From NCBI RefSeq assembly GCF_022370755.2, contig NZ_CP092364.2, positions 5,642,001 to 5,706,000 on the forward strand: 64,000 bases of DNA, given 5' to 3'. Source of the DNA: Mycolicibacterium goodii (GTDB taxonomy: Bacteria > Actinomycetota > Actinomycetes > Mycobacteriales > Mycobacteriaceae). The notes beneath the pieces are model-generated. The model was not told the origin of the DNA. It ran no database searches and saw nothing but the letters and a program-made list of their open reading frames with translations. Positions 8,656 through 17,773 of the stretch are shown here, piece after piece; the first letter of the stretch is position 1, and each line of letters opens with the position of its first letter. Position numbers and translations under genes: made by a program.

Positions 8656-9137
8656 CGCGTCGCCGCCTCGTCGATGAGGGTTTCCAGGCGGGTCTCGTCG
8701 AGGCGTCCGTACAGTCTGCCGTCCACCTCGGCCGACGGGCCCAGCGCACAGTTGCCGAGGCAGAAGACCTGCTCGGCGGTCAGTGAACCGTCAGCGGTGG
8801 TGTCCCCCAGCCGCACCCCGTATCGGTTCTGCAGATGTGTCACGAGTCGACCGGCGCCGACGGCCTGGCAGGCCTCGGCCCGGCACACCCGCACGGTCGT
8901 GCGTCCGGCCGGTTCCGACCGGAAGTCGTGGTAGAAGGTGATGACCCCGTGCACATCAGCACGGGACAGGTTGAGTTCGTCGGCGAGCACGGGGACGGCC
9001 TCGGCCGGCACACATCCCAGTTTCTCCTGAACCGCGTGCAGGATCGGCAGCAGCGGCCCGCGATGCGTGCGATGGTCGGCGGCGATCTCACGGACCAGGG
9101 CCGCCACGCTCGTCTCCCCGGTGGTCGTGCGTTTCAT
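8652..9137 (-). CDS. fdsG: NAD-dependent formate dehydrogenase gamma subunit (NuoE-like)
   Basis: This 161-residue thioredoxin-fold protein carries a [2Fe-2S] cluster coordinated by VCRAEACQAVG and CLGNCALGP, the usual NuoE-type four-cysteine set. It partners FdsB in the NADH-forming diaphorase unit. The frame is open to 9221, but ATG 9137 is chosen because GGAGGAAG lies just upstream and the protein then starts at the normal family position. It is the first gene of fdsG-B-A-D. The segment between it and frc is only about 100 bases and contains a strong hairpin. Confidence 0.94.
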   Translation of the reverse strand: MKRTTTGETSVAALVREIAADHRTHRGPLLPILHAVQEKLGCVPAEAVPVLADELNLSRADVHGVITFYHDFRSEPAGRTTVRVCRAEACQAVGAGRLVTHLQNRYGVRLGDTTADGSLTAEQVFCLGNCALGPSAEVDGRLYGRLDETRLETLIDEAATR

Positions 9138-9191
9138 GTGCTTCCTCCAGCAGACGGGGCGAAACCGGTCAGGTGGAATCGATCTGGTGTC

Positions 9192-9233
9192 GAACACCGC
9201 CCCATGCCGGGTAGGCGACATGGGGCGGTGTTC
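9192..9233 (-). terminator. Hairpin between frc and the fds operon
   Basis: Perfect 15-bp arms (GAACACCGCCCCATG 9192-9206; complement 9219-9233) surround a 12-base loop. The hairpin begins seven bases beyond the frc stop in the direction of transcription. It probably ends or attenuates the oxc-frc transcript so that fdsGBAD needs its own promoter or read-through. Confidence 0.65.
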
Positions 9234-9239
9234 AACGGC

Positions 9240-10499
9240 TCATCCGACGACGATCTTCTTCCGGTGGAACTCTTCGATCTGGTCGGCGTCGTAGCCCAGG
9301 CTGGTCAGCACCTCGTCGGTGTGCTCACCGAGCAGCGGCGCCGCCTTGATCTCGGGCTTGAAGGACGAGAACTTGATCGGGCTGCCGACGGTGAGGAACG
9401 AACCGCGGCCCTTCTGGTCCACCTCGACGATGCTTCCGGACTTGCGCAGCGACGGATCGACAGCGAGTTCCTTCATGCTCATCACCGGGGCGCACGGCAC
9501 CTCCCACTTGCGCAGGATGTCGACGGCCTCGTACTTGGTCTTGTCGGCCAGCCACTTCTCGATCTCGGCGAAGATGTCGAAGATCTTGTCCTGGCGCGCT
9601 TTCGCGGTGCTGTACGCCGGATCTTCGGCCCATTCGGGGTGGCCGATGGCCTCGGCGGTACGGGCCCAGTTCTGCTCCTGGACGGTGAAGTAGATGTAGG
9701 CATTGGGGTCGGTCTCCCAGCCCTTGCACTTGAGCACCCAGCCCGGCTGCCCGCCGCCGCCGGCGTTGCCGCCACGCGGAACCGTGTCGCCGAACTCACC
9801 GTGCGGGTACTGCGGGTACTCCTCGAGGTATCCGACGGCCTCCAGGCGCTGCTGGTCGCGCAGCTTGACGCGGCACAGGTTCAGCACGGCGTCCTGCATC
9901 GAGGCCGAAACCTTCTGGCCCTTACCGGTCTTCTCGCGAGCGATCAGCGCGGTCAGGATTCCGATGAGCAGGTGCATGCCGGTGTTGCTGTCGCCGAGGG
10001 CCGCACCGCTGACGGTCGGCGGGCCGTCCCAGAACCCGGTGGTCGACGCCGCGCCGCCGGCGCACTGTGCGACGTTCTCGTATACCTTGAGGTCGTTCCA
10101 GGTCGAGTCGTCGTTGAAACCCTTGACCGATCCGAAGATCAGCCGCGGGTTCCACTTCTGCAGGTTCTCCCACGACAACCCCATGCGATCCATCGCACCC
10201 GGCGCGAAGTTCTCCACGAGCACGTCGGCGTCGCGGATCAGCTTCTCCATCACCTCAAGACCCTCGGGTGACTTGGTGTCGATGGCCAGGGACCGCTTGT
10301 TGCTGTTGAGCATCGTGAAGTAGAGGGCGTCCACGTCCGGGATGTCCCGCAGCTGCTTGCGGGTCACGTCGCCGCCGCCGGGCCGCTCGACCTTGAGGAC
10401 GTCGGCCCCGAACCAGGCCAGCATCTGGGTGCAGGCCGGTCCTGCCTGGACACCGGTGAAGTCGATCACCTTGATCCCTGAGAGGGGTAGCTCTGTCAT
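9240..10499 (-). CDS. frc: Formyl-CoA:oxalate CoA-transferase
   Basis: This class III CoA-transferase of 419 residues moves CoA from formyl-CoA to oxalate, giving oxalyl-CoA and free formate. It has the CaiB/BaiF fold start ([16 protein letters not shown]) and the catalytic aspartate in [14 protein letters not shown] (Asp170). The mobile glycine loop GGGGQPG that gates the active site in the Oxalobacter enzyme is also present. ATG 10499 is chosen over the open frame to 10571 because it gives the normal N-terminus and has AAAGGAA upstream. It lies downstream of oxc on the same strand, so the two enzymes that interconvert the CoA esters are made together. Confidence 0.95.
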   Translation of the reverse strand: MTELPLSGIKVIDFTGVQAGPACTQMLAWFGADVLKVERPGGGDVTRKQLRDIPDVDALYFTMLNSNKRSLAIDTKSPEGLEVMEKLIRDADVLVENFAPGAMDRMGLSWENLQKWNPRLIFGSVKGFNDDSTWNDLKVYENVAQCAGGAASTTGFWDGPPTVSGAALGDSNTGMHLLIGILTALIAREKTGKGQKVSASMQDAVLNLCRVKLRDQQRLEAVGYLEEYPQYPHGEFGDTVPRGGNAGGGGQPGWVLKCKGWETDPNAYIYFTVQEQNWARTAEAIGHPEWAEDPAYSTAKARQDKIFDIFAEIEKWLADKTKYEAVDILRKWEVPCAPVMSMKELAVDPSLRKSGSIVEVDQKGRGSFLTVGSPIKFSSFKPEIKAAPLLGEHTDEVLTSLGYDADQIEEFHRKKIVVG

Positions 10500-10546
10500 G
10501 AGACAGTTCCTTTCATTGTTGGTGTTTCGGTGTGGTCGTGCAGATT

Positions 10547-10564
10547 CGAGGGATCGGTCCCTCG
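10547..10564 (-). terminator. Small hairpin between oxc and frc
   Basis: CGAGGGA and TCCCTCG (7-bp arms, TCGG loop) lie four bases after the oxc stop. A run of Ts is absent, so partial attenuation or an mRNA-processing site is as likely as true termination. Confidence 0.35.
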
Positions 10565-10567
10565 TAC

Positions 10568-12301
10568 TCACTTGGCGCTGATGCCCTTGGGGTTGAGGTG
10601 CGCGATGTTGCCGCTCTCGGTGCCGTCGGACGGGTCGATGACGCAGTCGATGAGCGCGGGACGTCCCGAGGCCAGTGCCTCACGGAGTGCGGCCGCCACC
10701 TCGTCGGGTGTGGTGGCCTGATATCCCTTGCCGCCGAACGCCTTGATCATGTATTCGTGTTGCGCGCGCAACGCCGTCGGCGCGGGATCGGCCGACGACC
10801 CCGACCGTTCGTCACCGCGGTAGACACCGCTGTTGTTGAGGATCACCGTGACGATCGGCAGGTTGTAGCGGCAGATCGCCTCGAGTTCCATACCGCTGAA
10901 CCCGAACGCGCTGTCACCCTCGATGGCCACCACCGGATCGCCGGTCTCGACGGCAGCGGCGATCGCGTAACCCATGCCGATGCCCATGACGCCCCAGGTG
11001 CCGCTGTCCAGGCGGTGCCGCGGCACCTGCATCCCGATGGTGTTGCGCGCCAGATCAAGTGCGTTGGCGCCCTCGTTCACCACGTACACCTGGGGGTTGT
11101 CGGCGAGGACATCGCGGATGGCCTGCAGAGCACCGAGGAACTTCATCGGATGCGCCGTGAGGGCCGCTTCGAGCCGACGGCTCATCTTGCTGACGTTCTG
11201 CTCGGACTTCTCGGCGAGTTCGCGCCGCCACTCGGGGGCGACGCTGATCTGGCCGGGCTTGCTGCGCTCCAGCAGCGTCTCCACCACCGAACTGATGTCG
11301 CCGACCAGCGGTGCGGCGATGGGCTGGTTGCTGTCCATCTCCGAGGCGGCGATGTCGACCTGGATGAACTTGGCATCGGGGTTCCACTGCGGCGCGTCAC
11401 CGTGCCCGAGAAGCCAGTTCAACCGGGCTCCGACGAGCATGACGACGTCGGCGCGCTTGAGCGCCAGCGAACGCGCGGTGGCGGCGGACTGCGGGTGATC
11501 GTCGGGGAGAAGGCCTTTGGCCATCGACATCGGCACATAGGGGATGCCGGTGCTCTCGACGAACTCGCGGATGGTGTCGTCGGCCTGCGCGTAGGCGGCG
11601 CCCTTGCCCAGCACGATCAGCGGACGCTCGGCACCGGCGAGCAGCGAGATCGCCTTGTCCACCGCGTCGACCTCCGGCATCTGCTTGGGTGCCGGATCGA
11701 CCACGCGCCACAGCGTCTTCTTGGCCTTCTCGGCGTCGATCACCTCGCCGAGCACCGCGGCAGGGATGTCCAGATAGACGCCACCGGGACGGCCGGAGGC
11801 GGCGGTGCGGATCGCGCGCGCGATGCCGCGTCCGATGTCCTCGGCCCGCGATACTCGGTAGGCGGCCTTGGCGAAGAGCCTCGCGGCCGCCAGCTGGTCC
11901 ATCTCCTCGTAGTCGCCGCGTTGCAGATCGACCAGGTGGCGTTCACTGGATCCGGAGATCTGCACCATCGGGAAGCAGTTGGTGGTGGCGTTGGCAAGCG
12001 CGACAAGGCCATTGAGGAATCCCGGTGCCGAAACGGTCAGGCAGATGCCGGGCTTCTGGGTGAGGAAGCCGGCGGCGGCCGCAGCGTGGCCGGCGTCGCT
12101 CTCATGCCGGAACCCGATGTAGCGCAAGCCGGACGCCTGAGCGAGGCGAGCCAGATCGGTGATCGGGATCCCGACCACCCCATAGATGGTCTGTACGTCG
12201 TTGAGCTTCAGCGCATCGACTACCAGATGGATTCCATCGGTGAGCGCGCCGGGCTCGTCGGTACTCGCCGCCTCGGTGTCTCGCGTGGGAGCGACGGTCA
12301 T
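10568..12301 (-). CDS. oxc: Oxalyl-CoA decarboxylase (thiamine diphosphate dependent)
   Basis: The enzyme decarboxylates oxalyl-CoA to formyl-CoA and CO2, which drives oxalate breakdown. The 577-residue protein has the three ThDP-family domains. The pyrimidine-binding domain contains [14 protein letters not shown] and the activating glutamate Glu67 ([11 protein letters not shown]). A central CoA/nucleotide domain and the diphosphate domain, with [15 protein letters not shown] through [10 protein letters not shown], follow. The serine-rich C-terminal region is consistent with the oxalyl-CoA branch rather than acetolactate synthase. ATG 12301 is used; about 160 bases separate it from the LysR gene upstream. 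Confidence 0.95.
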   Translation of the reverse strand: MTVAPTRDTEAASTDEPGALTDGIHLVVDALKLNDVQTIYGVVGIPITDLARLAQASGLRYIGFRHESDAGHAAAAAGFLTQKPGICLTVSAPGFLNGLVALANATTNCFPMVQISGSSERHLVDLQRGDYEEMDQLAAARLFAKAAYRVSRAEDIGRGIARAIRTAASGRPGGVYLDIPAAVLGEVIDAEKAKKTLWRVVDPAPKQMPEVDAVDKAISLLAGAERPLIVLGKGAAYAQADDTIREFVESTGIPYVPMSMAKGLLPDDHPQSAATARSLALKRADVVMLVGARLNWLLGHGDAPQWNPDAKFIQVDIAASEMDSNQPIAAPLVGDISSVVETLLERSKPGQISVAPEWRRELAEKSEQNVSKMSRRLEAALTAHPMKFLGALQAIRDVLADNPQVYVVNEGANALDLARNTIGMQVPRHRLDSGTWGVMGIGMGYAIAAAVETGDPVVAIEGDSAFGFSGMELEAICRYNLPIVTVILNNSGVYRGDERSGSSADPAPTALRAQHEYMIKAFGGKGYQATTPDEVAAALREALASGRPALIDCVIDPSDGTESGNIAHLNPKGISAK

Positions 12302-12461
12302 GGTGTGAGCCTTCCTAGCTGATGGGTTATTCCCTTACCAGGATTGACTTTTCACCTTGTTTCTCAGCCCGTCCAAGACCTGTCGTCAACCGGTCGATAA
12401 ACGGCAGTTATCACGCGCTCGAAGAACGAAGCCGATGCGGATCAGCGATTTCAGCGGGACT
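12302..12461 (-). promoter_or_regulatory. Upstream region of oxc
   Basis: This 160-base non-coding stretch between lysR and oxc (both on the minus strand) is AT-richer than its neighbours. It is the likely oxc-frc promoter and possible LysR binding region. No convincing -35/-10 pair, no TGCATAC palindrome and no terminator were found in it. Confidence 0.35.
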
Positions 12462-13388
12462 TCACTTCAGCAGCCAGTGTTCGGCTTGGAGGTCGAACTC
12501 GTCGTCCAGGCGCGCCCCCGCAGCGACATTGACGAATGCGCGGGCAGCTGCCGACCCGCGGCCGGCATGGATCGCCAGCGAGATCTGCGCGGTGGTCTCG
12601 GGTTGGATCAACCGCACCGCCCTGGCCGATCCGAGCTGGGGAACGGCCCGCAGCCAGGTGTGGGGCACCACGCTCGCCCACGCGCCGGTGGCCACCAGTG
12701 CGTACAGCGACGCCACCGAGTCGGTTTCCACCTGTGGCGATGGTGTCACGCCGTTCTCGGCGAACGCCTTGTCGATGAACTGCCGGAACCTCATGTGGGG
12801 CTCGAGCAGGGCCAACGGGAGCTGCGCGGCGTCGGACCAGGTGATGCTGCGCGCACCGGGTGCGATCTGTTCTCCGGAGACCAGCAGCACGTACCGCTCC
12901 TTGTACAACGGCACCATCTCGAGCCCGGCGCGATCCTCCGGTCCGAAATGTGCGATCGCGGCATCGAGTTCGAAGTCGCGGAGTTGACGCAGCAGTTCCG
13001 CCGATGACAGACGAGAGGATATGGAGACCTTGGCCTTCGGGTGCAGATTGCAGAATGCGGCGACCGGAAGAGCCGTGGTGGTCGACACCGTCGGTCCGGT
13101 GCCCAGCCGTAACGTGCCGGAGATCCCGGTGCGCAATGCGGCAGCTTCGGCCTTGAGGCCGTCATGCTCGGCGAGCAGGCGCTTCGCCCACACCACGAGC
13201 CGTTCCCCTTCGAGCGTCAGGCCCTCGAAGTTCTGGCCGCGGTGGATCAGCGTGACGTCGAGTTCACGCTCGAGCTTCGCGATTGCCGTGGACAGGGCCG
13301 GCTGCGAGACGTAGCAGAGTTCGGCGGCCCTGGCGAAGTGACGCTCGCGGGCCACGGCGACGAAGTACTCCAACTGGCGCAACAGCAT
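12462..13388 (-). CDS. LysR-family transcriptional regulator
   Basis: This 308-residue protein has an N-terminal winged helix-turn-helix (LLRQLEYFVAVARERHFARAAELCYVSQPALS around residues 2-33) and a periplasmic-binding-protein-like effector domain. The effector domain includes GTLRLGTGPTVST at its start and the GAWASVVPHTWL segment late. It lies directly upstream of oxc-frc on the same strand. This arrangement suggests that it controls oxalate or formate catabolism, by analogy with LysR regulators of formate dehydrogenase operons. The effector and target are inferred. Its own promoter region, shared with the PAS gene, contains a copy of the island palindrome. Confidence 0.88.
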   Translation of the reverse strand: MLLRQLEYFVAVARERHFARAAELCYVSQPALSTAIAKLERELDVTLIHRGQNFEGLTLEGERLVVWAKRLLAEHDGLKAEAAALRTGISGTLRLGTGPTVSTTTALPVAAFCNLHPKAKVSISSRLSSAELLRQLRDFELDAAIAHFGPEDRAGLEMVPLYKERYVLLVSGEQIAPGARSITWSDAAQLPLALLEPHMRFRQFIDKAFAENGVTPSPQVETDSVASLYALVATGAWASVVPHTWLRAVPQLGSARAVRLIQPETTAQISLAIHAGRGSAAARAFVNVAAGARLDDEFDLQAEHWLLK

Positions 13389-13431
13389 GAGCGTCCCTCC
13401 AGGTTCCCGGATCCGTCCGTCCGTTCCCTTT

Positions 13432-13446
13432 TGTATGCAGTATTCG
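13432..13446. promoter_or_regulatory. Palindrome copy between lysR and the PAS gene
   Basis: TGTATGCAGTATTCG matches the island consensus around a central A, and another GTAT-C element follows at once (GTATCC from 13447). It lies 44 bases upstream of lysR and about 50 bases upstream of the divergent PAS gene, so one site could control both. Confidence 0.5.
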
Positions 13447-13494
13447 GTATCCTGTCATAGTACGCAATGCCGCGCCGTCGAAAGGCAATTTCTC

Positions 13495-13965
13495 GTGACC
13501 GAGACAGACACCGCCATCAGCCCCTCCTGGCTCGCCCAGGCCGTCGTGGCCGCATCCTCCGAGGCCATCGTGGTCACCGACAAAGCCGGCGACATCGTGC
13601 TCTGGAACGACGGGGCCACCCGGATTTTCGGCTTCACGGCAGCCGACGCTCTCGGCCAGAGCCTCGACCTGATCATCCCGGAGAAGCTGCGTGACCGGCA
13701 CTGGAAGGGCTACCACCAGACCATGGCCACCGGCGTCACCAAGTACGGAGACAGCATGCTGGCCGTCCCGGCAACCCACCAGGACGGGCGCCGACTGTCC
13801 ATCGAGTTCAGCGTGGCGTTGCTGCGCGACGACACCGGCGAGATCGTCGGCATCTCGGCGATCATGCGCGAGGTCAGCGAGCGACGCGCAGCCGAACGCG
13901 CACTCCACGCCAGGATCGCCGAACTGCAGTCCGAGCTGAACGAGGTGCGCGCAGAGCGGTCCTGA
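13495..13965 (+). CDS. Single PAS-domain protein
   Basis: The 156-residue cytoplasmic protein is almost entirely one PAS domain (about residues 12-130) followed by a short charged helix (ERRAAERALHARIAELQSEL) able to form a coiled coil. No output domain is present. PAS landmarks are SSEAIVVTDKAGDIVLWNDGATRIFGFTAADALG (residues 21-54) and DGRRLSIEFSVALLRDD. His69 in DRHWKGYH aligns by position with the haem-ligating histidine of FixL-type PAS domains, but haem binding is only a suggestion. GTG 13495 is preferred over the longer frame from 13387, which would overlap lysR and the operator. It may sense redox state or a ligand for the oxalate regulators. Confidence 0.8.
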   Translation: MTETDTAISPSWLAQAVVAASSEAIVVTDKAGDIVLWNDGATRIFGFTAADALGQSLDLIIPEKLRDRHWKGYHQTMATGVTKYGDSMLAVPATHQDGRRLSIEFSVALLRDDTGEIVGISAIMREVSERRAAERALHARIAELQSELNEVRAERS

Positions 13966-14009
13966 ACAGCTCTGCCGCACAACCCCGTTCGTCACCTCGC
14001 TCGACGTTC

Positions 14010-15443
14010 TCACTCGACGCGGAGCACCCGCACCGAATCGGTGTATCCCGCGACACCGCTTCGGCTGCCCGAGACCACCACCACGACGTCGCCGGGGTGG
14101 CACGCACCCATGCCCAGCAACGCCCGCGACACCTCGCCGGGCATGGATTCGGCCAGCTCCGTCGGCGCCAGCACCGCCGACTCGATGCCCCACGAGAAGG
14201 CCAGCCTCGCGCGCACCGCGTCATCGTGCGCAAAGGCCAGCAAGGGCAACGGCGAGCGTTGCCGCGCCAAACGCAACGCCGTGTCCCCTGTTCTTGTGAA
14301 GCAGCACAGGGCGGCCGCTCCGAGTCGCCGGCCCACCTCGCAGGCGGCCGCGGCGATCGCGTCCCCGAACACCGGATCCGCGCGGTCCACTGCCTCGGCG
14401 AGCGCCGGCTCCGGCGTCTCACCTCGGCCCGACCCGCTCTCGGCAGCGACGACGATGCGCGCCATGGTGGCGACCGCATGCGCCGGATCGGCCCCCACGC
14501 TGGTCTCGGCCGAGAGCATCACCGCATCTGCCCCGTCGAAGACCGCGTTGGCGACGTCGGACACCTCGGCGCGGGTGGGGCGACGATCAGACACCATCGA
14601 ATCGAGCATCTGCGTCGCCACGATCACCGGCTTGGCCGCCTGACGGCACAAGGTGATCGCGCGGCGCTGCACCAGCGGGATCTGCTCCAACGGCATCTCC
14701 ACGCCCAGGTCGCCGCGGGCGACCATCAGTCCGTCGAACGCCTCGACGATCGCGGGCAGATCCGAAACCGCTTCTGGCTTTTCCAGTTTGGCGATCACCG
14801 GCACGCGGCGACCGACCTCGTCCATGATCGCGTGCGCGAGCTTGACCTCCTCGGGCGCGCGCACGAACGACATCGCGATCATGTCCGCCCCGAGCACCAA
14901 GGCAAATTTGAGATCGTCGATGTCCTTGTCGGACAGCGGTGGAACGCTCACCGCGACGTTGGGCAGGGATATGCCCTTGTGGTCGCTCACCGGTCCGCCG
15001 TCGATCACCTCGCAGTGAATGTCGGGGCCGTCCACCTCGACCACGCGGAGATCTACGCGGCCGTCGTCGACCAGCAGCCGGTCGCCGGGCTGCACATCAC
15101 GCGACAGGCCCGAATAGGTCGTGGAGACCCGGTCGTGATCGCCGGGGCACGGCGCGGTGGTGATCGTGATCTGTTCGCCTGTCGCCCATACCACCGGACC
15201 GTTCTCGAAGGACCCCAGTCGGATCTTCGGACCCTGGAGATCCGCGAGTACGCCGACGACGCGGCCACGCTCAGCCGCGGCCTGCCGAACCATGCCGTAG
15301 AGCGCGGAGTGCTCGGCACGCGTGCTGTGGCTGAAGTTCAGCCGGGCCACATCCATTCCGGCGTCGACGAGGTCGGTCAGCACGGCCGACGTGGCCGTGG
15401 CCGGGCCCAACGTGCAGACGATCTTTGCGCGGCGATTCGCCAT
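14010..15443 (-). CDS. pyk: Pyruvate kinase
   Basis: This enzyme converts phosphoenolpyruvate and ADP to pyruvate and ATP. The 477-residue protein has the barrel start RAKIVCTLGPAT, the substrate motif LNFSHSTRAEH, the metal and PEP segment VIAKLEKPEAV, VARGDLGVEMP and the signature region ATQMLDSMVSDRRPTRAE followed by ADAVMLSAETSVG. ATG 15443 has AAGGAG upstream; the frame is open further but without support. It lies 10 bases after the PanE-like gene in the same operon. This copy may serve glyoxylate/glycerate carbon arriving from oxalate, which is inference. Confidence 0.93.
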   Translation of the reverse strand: MANRRAKIVCTLGPATATSAVLTDLVDAGMDVARLNFSHSTRAEHSALYGMVRQAAAERGRVVGVLADLQGPKIRLGSFENGPVVWATGEQITITTAPCPGDHDRVSTTYSGLSRDVQPGDRLLVDDGRVDLRVVEVDGPDIHCEVIDGGPVSDHKGISLPNVAVSVPPLSDKDIDDLKFALVLGADMIAMSFVRAPEEVKLAHAIMDEVGRRVPVIAKLEKPEAVSDLPAIVEAFDGLMVARGDLGVEMPLEQIPLVQRRAITLCRQAAKPVIVATQMLDSMVSDRRPTRAEVSDVANAVFDGADAVMLSAETSVGADPAHAVATMARIVVAAESGSGRGETPEPALAEAVDRADPVFGDAIAAAACEVGRRLGAAALCCFTRTGDTALRLARQRSPLPLLAFAHDDAVRARLAFSWGIESAVLAPTELAESMPGEVSRALLGMGACHPGDVVVVVSGSRSGVAGYTDSVRVLRVE

Positions 15444-15453
15444 GTTCTTCTCC

Positions 15454-16473
15454 TTATCGAAGAGCCGGCCTGAGGGCCTGCTCGGGGACCTGCCCGTCGG
15501 CCTCAGGCACGGCGGTGCGCGCCAGCAGATCGGTCGCGGCATGGACGGTGCGCAGCGTGGGGGCCGGCGCACCGGTCAGGTCGGCCATCTCCACAACGGC
15601 GGTGACGATCGCGTCGAGTTCCAACTGCTTGCCTGCCTCGAGGTCCTGCAGCATCGAGGTCTTGTGGTGTCCCACGTTCTCGGCCCCGCGCAGCCGCTTC
15701 TCGATCGAGATGTCGGGTTTCGCGCCGAGCCGCGACGCTATGTCGAGCGTCTCCTCCATCAGTTGCACCACGACCTGGCGCGTATGCGGGTTCTGGCAGA
15801 TCTCGACCATCGTCGCCCTGGTCAGTGCACTCAGCGGATTGAACGCGACGTTGCCCATGAGCTTGATCCAGATGTCACTGCGCAGGTCGGCCTCGACCGG
15901 CGCCTTCAAACCACCGGCAATCATGGCCTCGCTCAACGCCGTACAGCGCTTCGAGATCTCGCCGCTCGGTTCGCCGATCGAGAACCGGGTGCCCTCCAGA
16001 TGCCGGATCACCCCTGGCGCCTCGATGGTGGTGGCGGGATACACCACGCAGCCGATCGCACGCTCGGGGGCGAGCACGGCGCTCGTGGCGCCGCCGGGAT
16101 CCACCGCTTCGATCCGGCGGCCGCGGTACGGGCCGGGAAGCTCGTGGAAGTACCACCACGGGACACCGTTCTGGGCGGCAAGCACGGCCGTGTGCTCGCC
16201 GAGCAGCGGCTCGATCAGCGGCCCACAGGACGGGTAACTGTGGGCCTTGAGGCCCAGGAAGATGTAATCGACCGGACCGATCTCGTTGGGGTCGTCGGTC
16301 GCATGTGGGTGCGCGACGAAGTCCCCGCGCTCACTGAGCACGCGAACTCCGTGCTCACGCATCGCATGTAGATGGGCATTTCGGGCGATCAGGTGAACTT
16401 CCGCCCCGCCGCGGTGCATGGCGGCACCCCAGTAGGCACCGATCGCACCGGCGCCGACAACTGCAATTCTCAC
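15454..16473 (-). CDS. PanE/ApbA-family 2-ketoacid reductase, candidate oxalyl-CoA reductase
   Basis: The 339-residue NADPH-dependent reductase begins with a Rossmann motif (IAVVGAGAIGAYWG) and carries family motifs KAHSY, AQNGVPWWYF, the central lysine region and SDIWIKLMGNVAFNPLSALT. By family it would be called 2-dehydropantoate reductase. Its place in an oxalate gene island beside pyk suggests another job. In Methylobacterium extorquens a PanE-family protein (PanE2) reduces oxalyl-CoA to glyoxylate for oxalate assimilation. A similar role here would use the oxalyl-CoA made by frc and the NADPH made by the divergent pnt genes. Substrate cannot be read from sequence. A palindrome copy sits 14 bases upstream. 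Confidence 0.85.
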   Translation of the reverse strand: MRIAVVGAGAIGAYWGAAMHRGGAEVHLIARNAHLHAMREHGVRVLSERGDFVAHPHATDDPNEIGPVDYIFLGLKAHSYPSCGPLIEPLLGEHTAVLAAQNGVPWWYFHELPGPYRGRRIEAVDPGGATSAVLAPERAIGCVVYPATTIEAPGVIRHLEGTRFSIGEPSGEISKRCTALSEAMIAGGLKAPVEADLRSDIWIKLMGNVAFNPLSALTRATMVEICQNPHTRQVVVQLMEETLDIASRLGAKPDISIEKRLRGAENVGHHKTSMLQDLEAGKQLELDAIVTAVVEMADLTGAPAPTLRTVHAATDLLARTAVPEADGQVPEQALRPALR

Positions 16474-16487
16474 ACGGGCCTCCTCTT

Positions 16488-16502
16488 TGTATTCTGTATG
16501 CG
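16488..16502. promoter_or_regulatory. Palindrome copy upstream of the PanE-like gene
   Basis: TGTATTCTGTATGCG matches the island palindrome around a central T, with a near-perfect GTATGC arm. It begins 15 bases upstream of the PanE-like start codon on the minus strand. Confidence 0.5.
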
Positions 16503-16568
16503 AACTCAGTCCGCGTGATGCCGAATCCCCCGGTCAGGCTGATTCAAAGCCAAGATGCACCTAATCCT

Positions 16569-16583
16569 TGCATACAATATGCC
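16569..16583. promoter_or_regulatory. Palindrome copy upstream of pntAA
   Basis: TGCATACAATATGCC has a perfect left arm and a right arm with two differences. It lies about 105 bases upstream of pntAA and could overlap a -35 element (TTGCAT at 16568-16573) paired with TAGCCT at 16591-16596. Confidence 0.5.
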
Positions 16584-16687
16584 GTTCGCATAGCCTGTTT
16601 ATCGCCCGGTTCAGCAGAACCGTCGGAGTCTCACGAAACCTGCACCGCCTGAAGCATTTCCGCCGGTGAGCGCCAGGAGGAGAAATC

Positions 16688-17770
16688 ATGACGTTGATCG
16701 GAGTGCCGCGGGAGACCGCGGAGGGCGAGCGCCGCGTCGCGCTGGTCCCCAAAGTCGTCGAGCGACTGAGCGCCAAAGGGCTGGAGGTCGTCGTAGAGAG
16801 CTCGGCCGGAGCAGGTGCGCTGTTCAGTGACGAGGACTACGAGCGCGCCGGCGCCACCATAGGTGATCCATGGCCGGCAGATGTGGTGGTGAAGGTCAAC
16901 CCACCGACGTCCGACGAGATCAGCCAACTCAAGCCAGGGTCCGTGCTCATCGGTTTCCTGGCCCCACGCACGCAGCCCGAACTCGCCTCGCGCCTGCGCC
17001 TCGCCGATGTCACCGCCTTTGCGATGGAATCGATCCCACGCATATCGCGCGCGCAGACCATGGATGCCCTGTCCTCACAGGCCAACGTGGCCGGCTACAA
17101 GGCCGTGCTGCTGGCGGCCTCGTTGTCGACGCGATTCGTCCCGATGCTGACCACGGCGGCAGGCACGGTCAAACCGGCCAGCGCCCTGGTACTCGGCGTC
17201 GGCGTCGCGGGCCTGCAGGCACTTGCGACCGCAAAACGTCTGGGCGCCAAAACAACTGGATACGACGTACGGCCAGAGGTTGCCGAACAGGTCCGCTCGG
17301 TGGGCGCCCAGTGGCTCGACCTCGGCATCGACGCGGCCGGCGAAGGTGGTTACGCCCGCGAGCTGAGCGACGCAGAACGCGCTCAACAGCAGCAGGCCCT
17401 CGAGGACGCGATCACCAAGTTCGACATCGTGATCACCACCGCGCTGGTGCCGGGACGCCCCGCGCCCCGCCTGGTGACGGCCGCGGCCGCCTCCGGTATG
17501 CAGCCCGGAAGCGTCGTGGTGGACCTCGCGGGGGAAACCGGCGGCAACTGTGAGCTGACCGAACCCGGGCAGACCATCGTCCACCACGGCGTCACGATCG
17601 CCTCGCCGCTGAACCTGCCCGCGACCATGCCCGAACACGCCAGCGAGCTGTATGCGAAGAACGTGACCGCACTACTGGACCTGTTGGTCACCGACGGCGC
17701 CGTCGCACCCGACTTCACCGACGAGATCGTCTCGGCCTCCTGCATCACCCGCACCGAAGGGGACATCTGA
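16688..17770 (+). CDS. pntAA: NAD(P) transhydrogenase alpha subunit, part 1
   Basis: PntAA holds the NAD(H)-binding domain I of the proton-translocating transhydrogenase, which makes NADPH from NADH at the cost of the proton gradient. The 360-residue soluble protein begins LIGVPRETAEGERRVALVP and shows an alanine-dehydrogenase-like Rossmann core (LVLGVGVAGLQALATAKRLGA and YDVRPEVAEQVRSVGA). The RQD-loop region (NVAGYKAVLLAA) is also present. The split alpha subunit is the mycobacterial form. It is followed three bases later by pntAB. A ribosome site (CAGGAGG) precedes ATG 16688. Confidence 0.95.
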   Translation: MTLIGVPRETAEGERRVALVPKVVERLSAKGLEVVVESSAGAGALFSDEDYERAGATIGDPWPADVVVKVNPPTSDEISQLKPGSVLIGFLAPRTQPELASRLRLADVTAFAMESIPRISRAQTMDALSSQANVAGYKAVLLAASLSTRFVPMLTTAAGTVKPASALVLGVGVAGLQALATAKRLGAKTTGYDVRPEVAEQVRSVGAQWLDLGIDAAGEGGYARELSDAERAQQQQALEDAITKFDIVITTALVPGRPAPRLVTAAAASGMQPGSVVVDLAGETGGNCELTEPGQTIVHHGVTIASPLNLPATMPEHASELYAKNVTALLDLLVTDGAVAPDFTDEIVSASCITRTEGDI

Positions 17771-17773
17771 ACC

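Noticed and set aside
10532..12322. 596-codon open frame opposite oxc
   Set aside because: This is the same antisense artefact; oxc on the other strand has all ThDP motifs.
15454..16473. Pantothenate biosynthesis panE
   Set aside because: The family is right, but operator, neighbours and operon all point to oxalate metabolism. The symbol was left empty because substrate is unproven.
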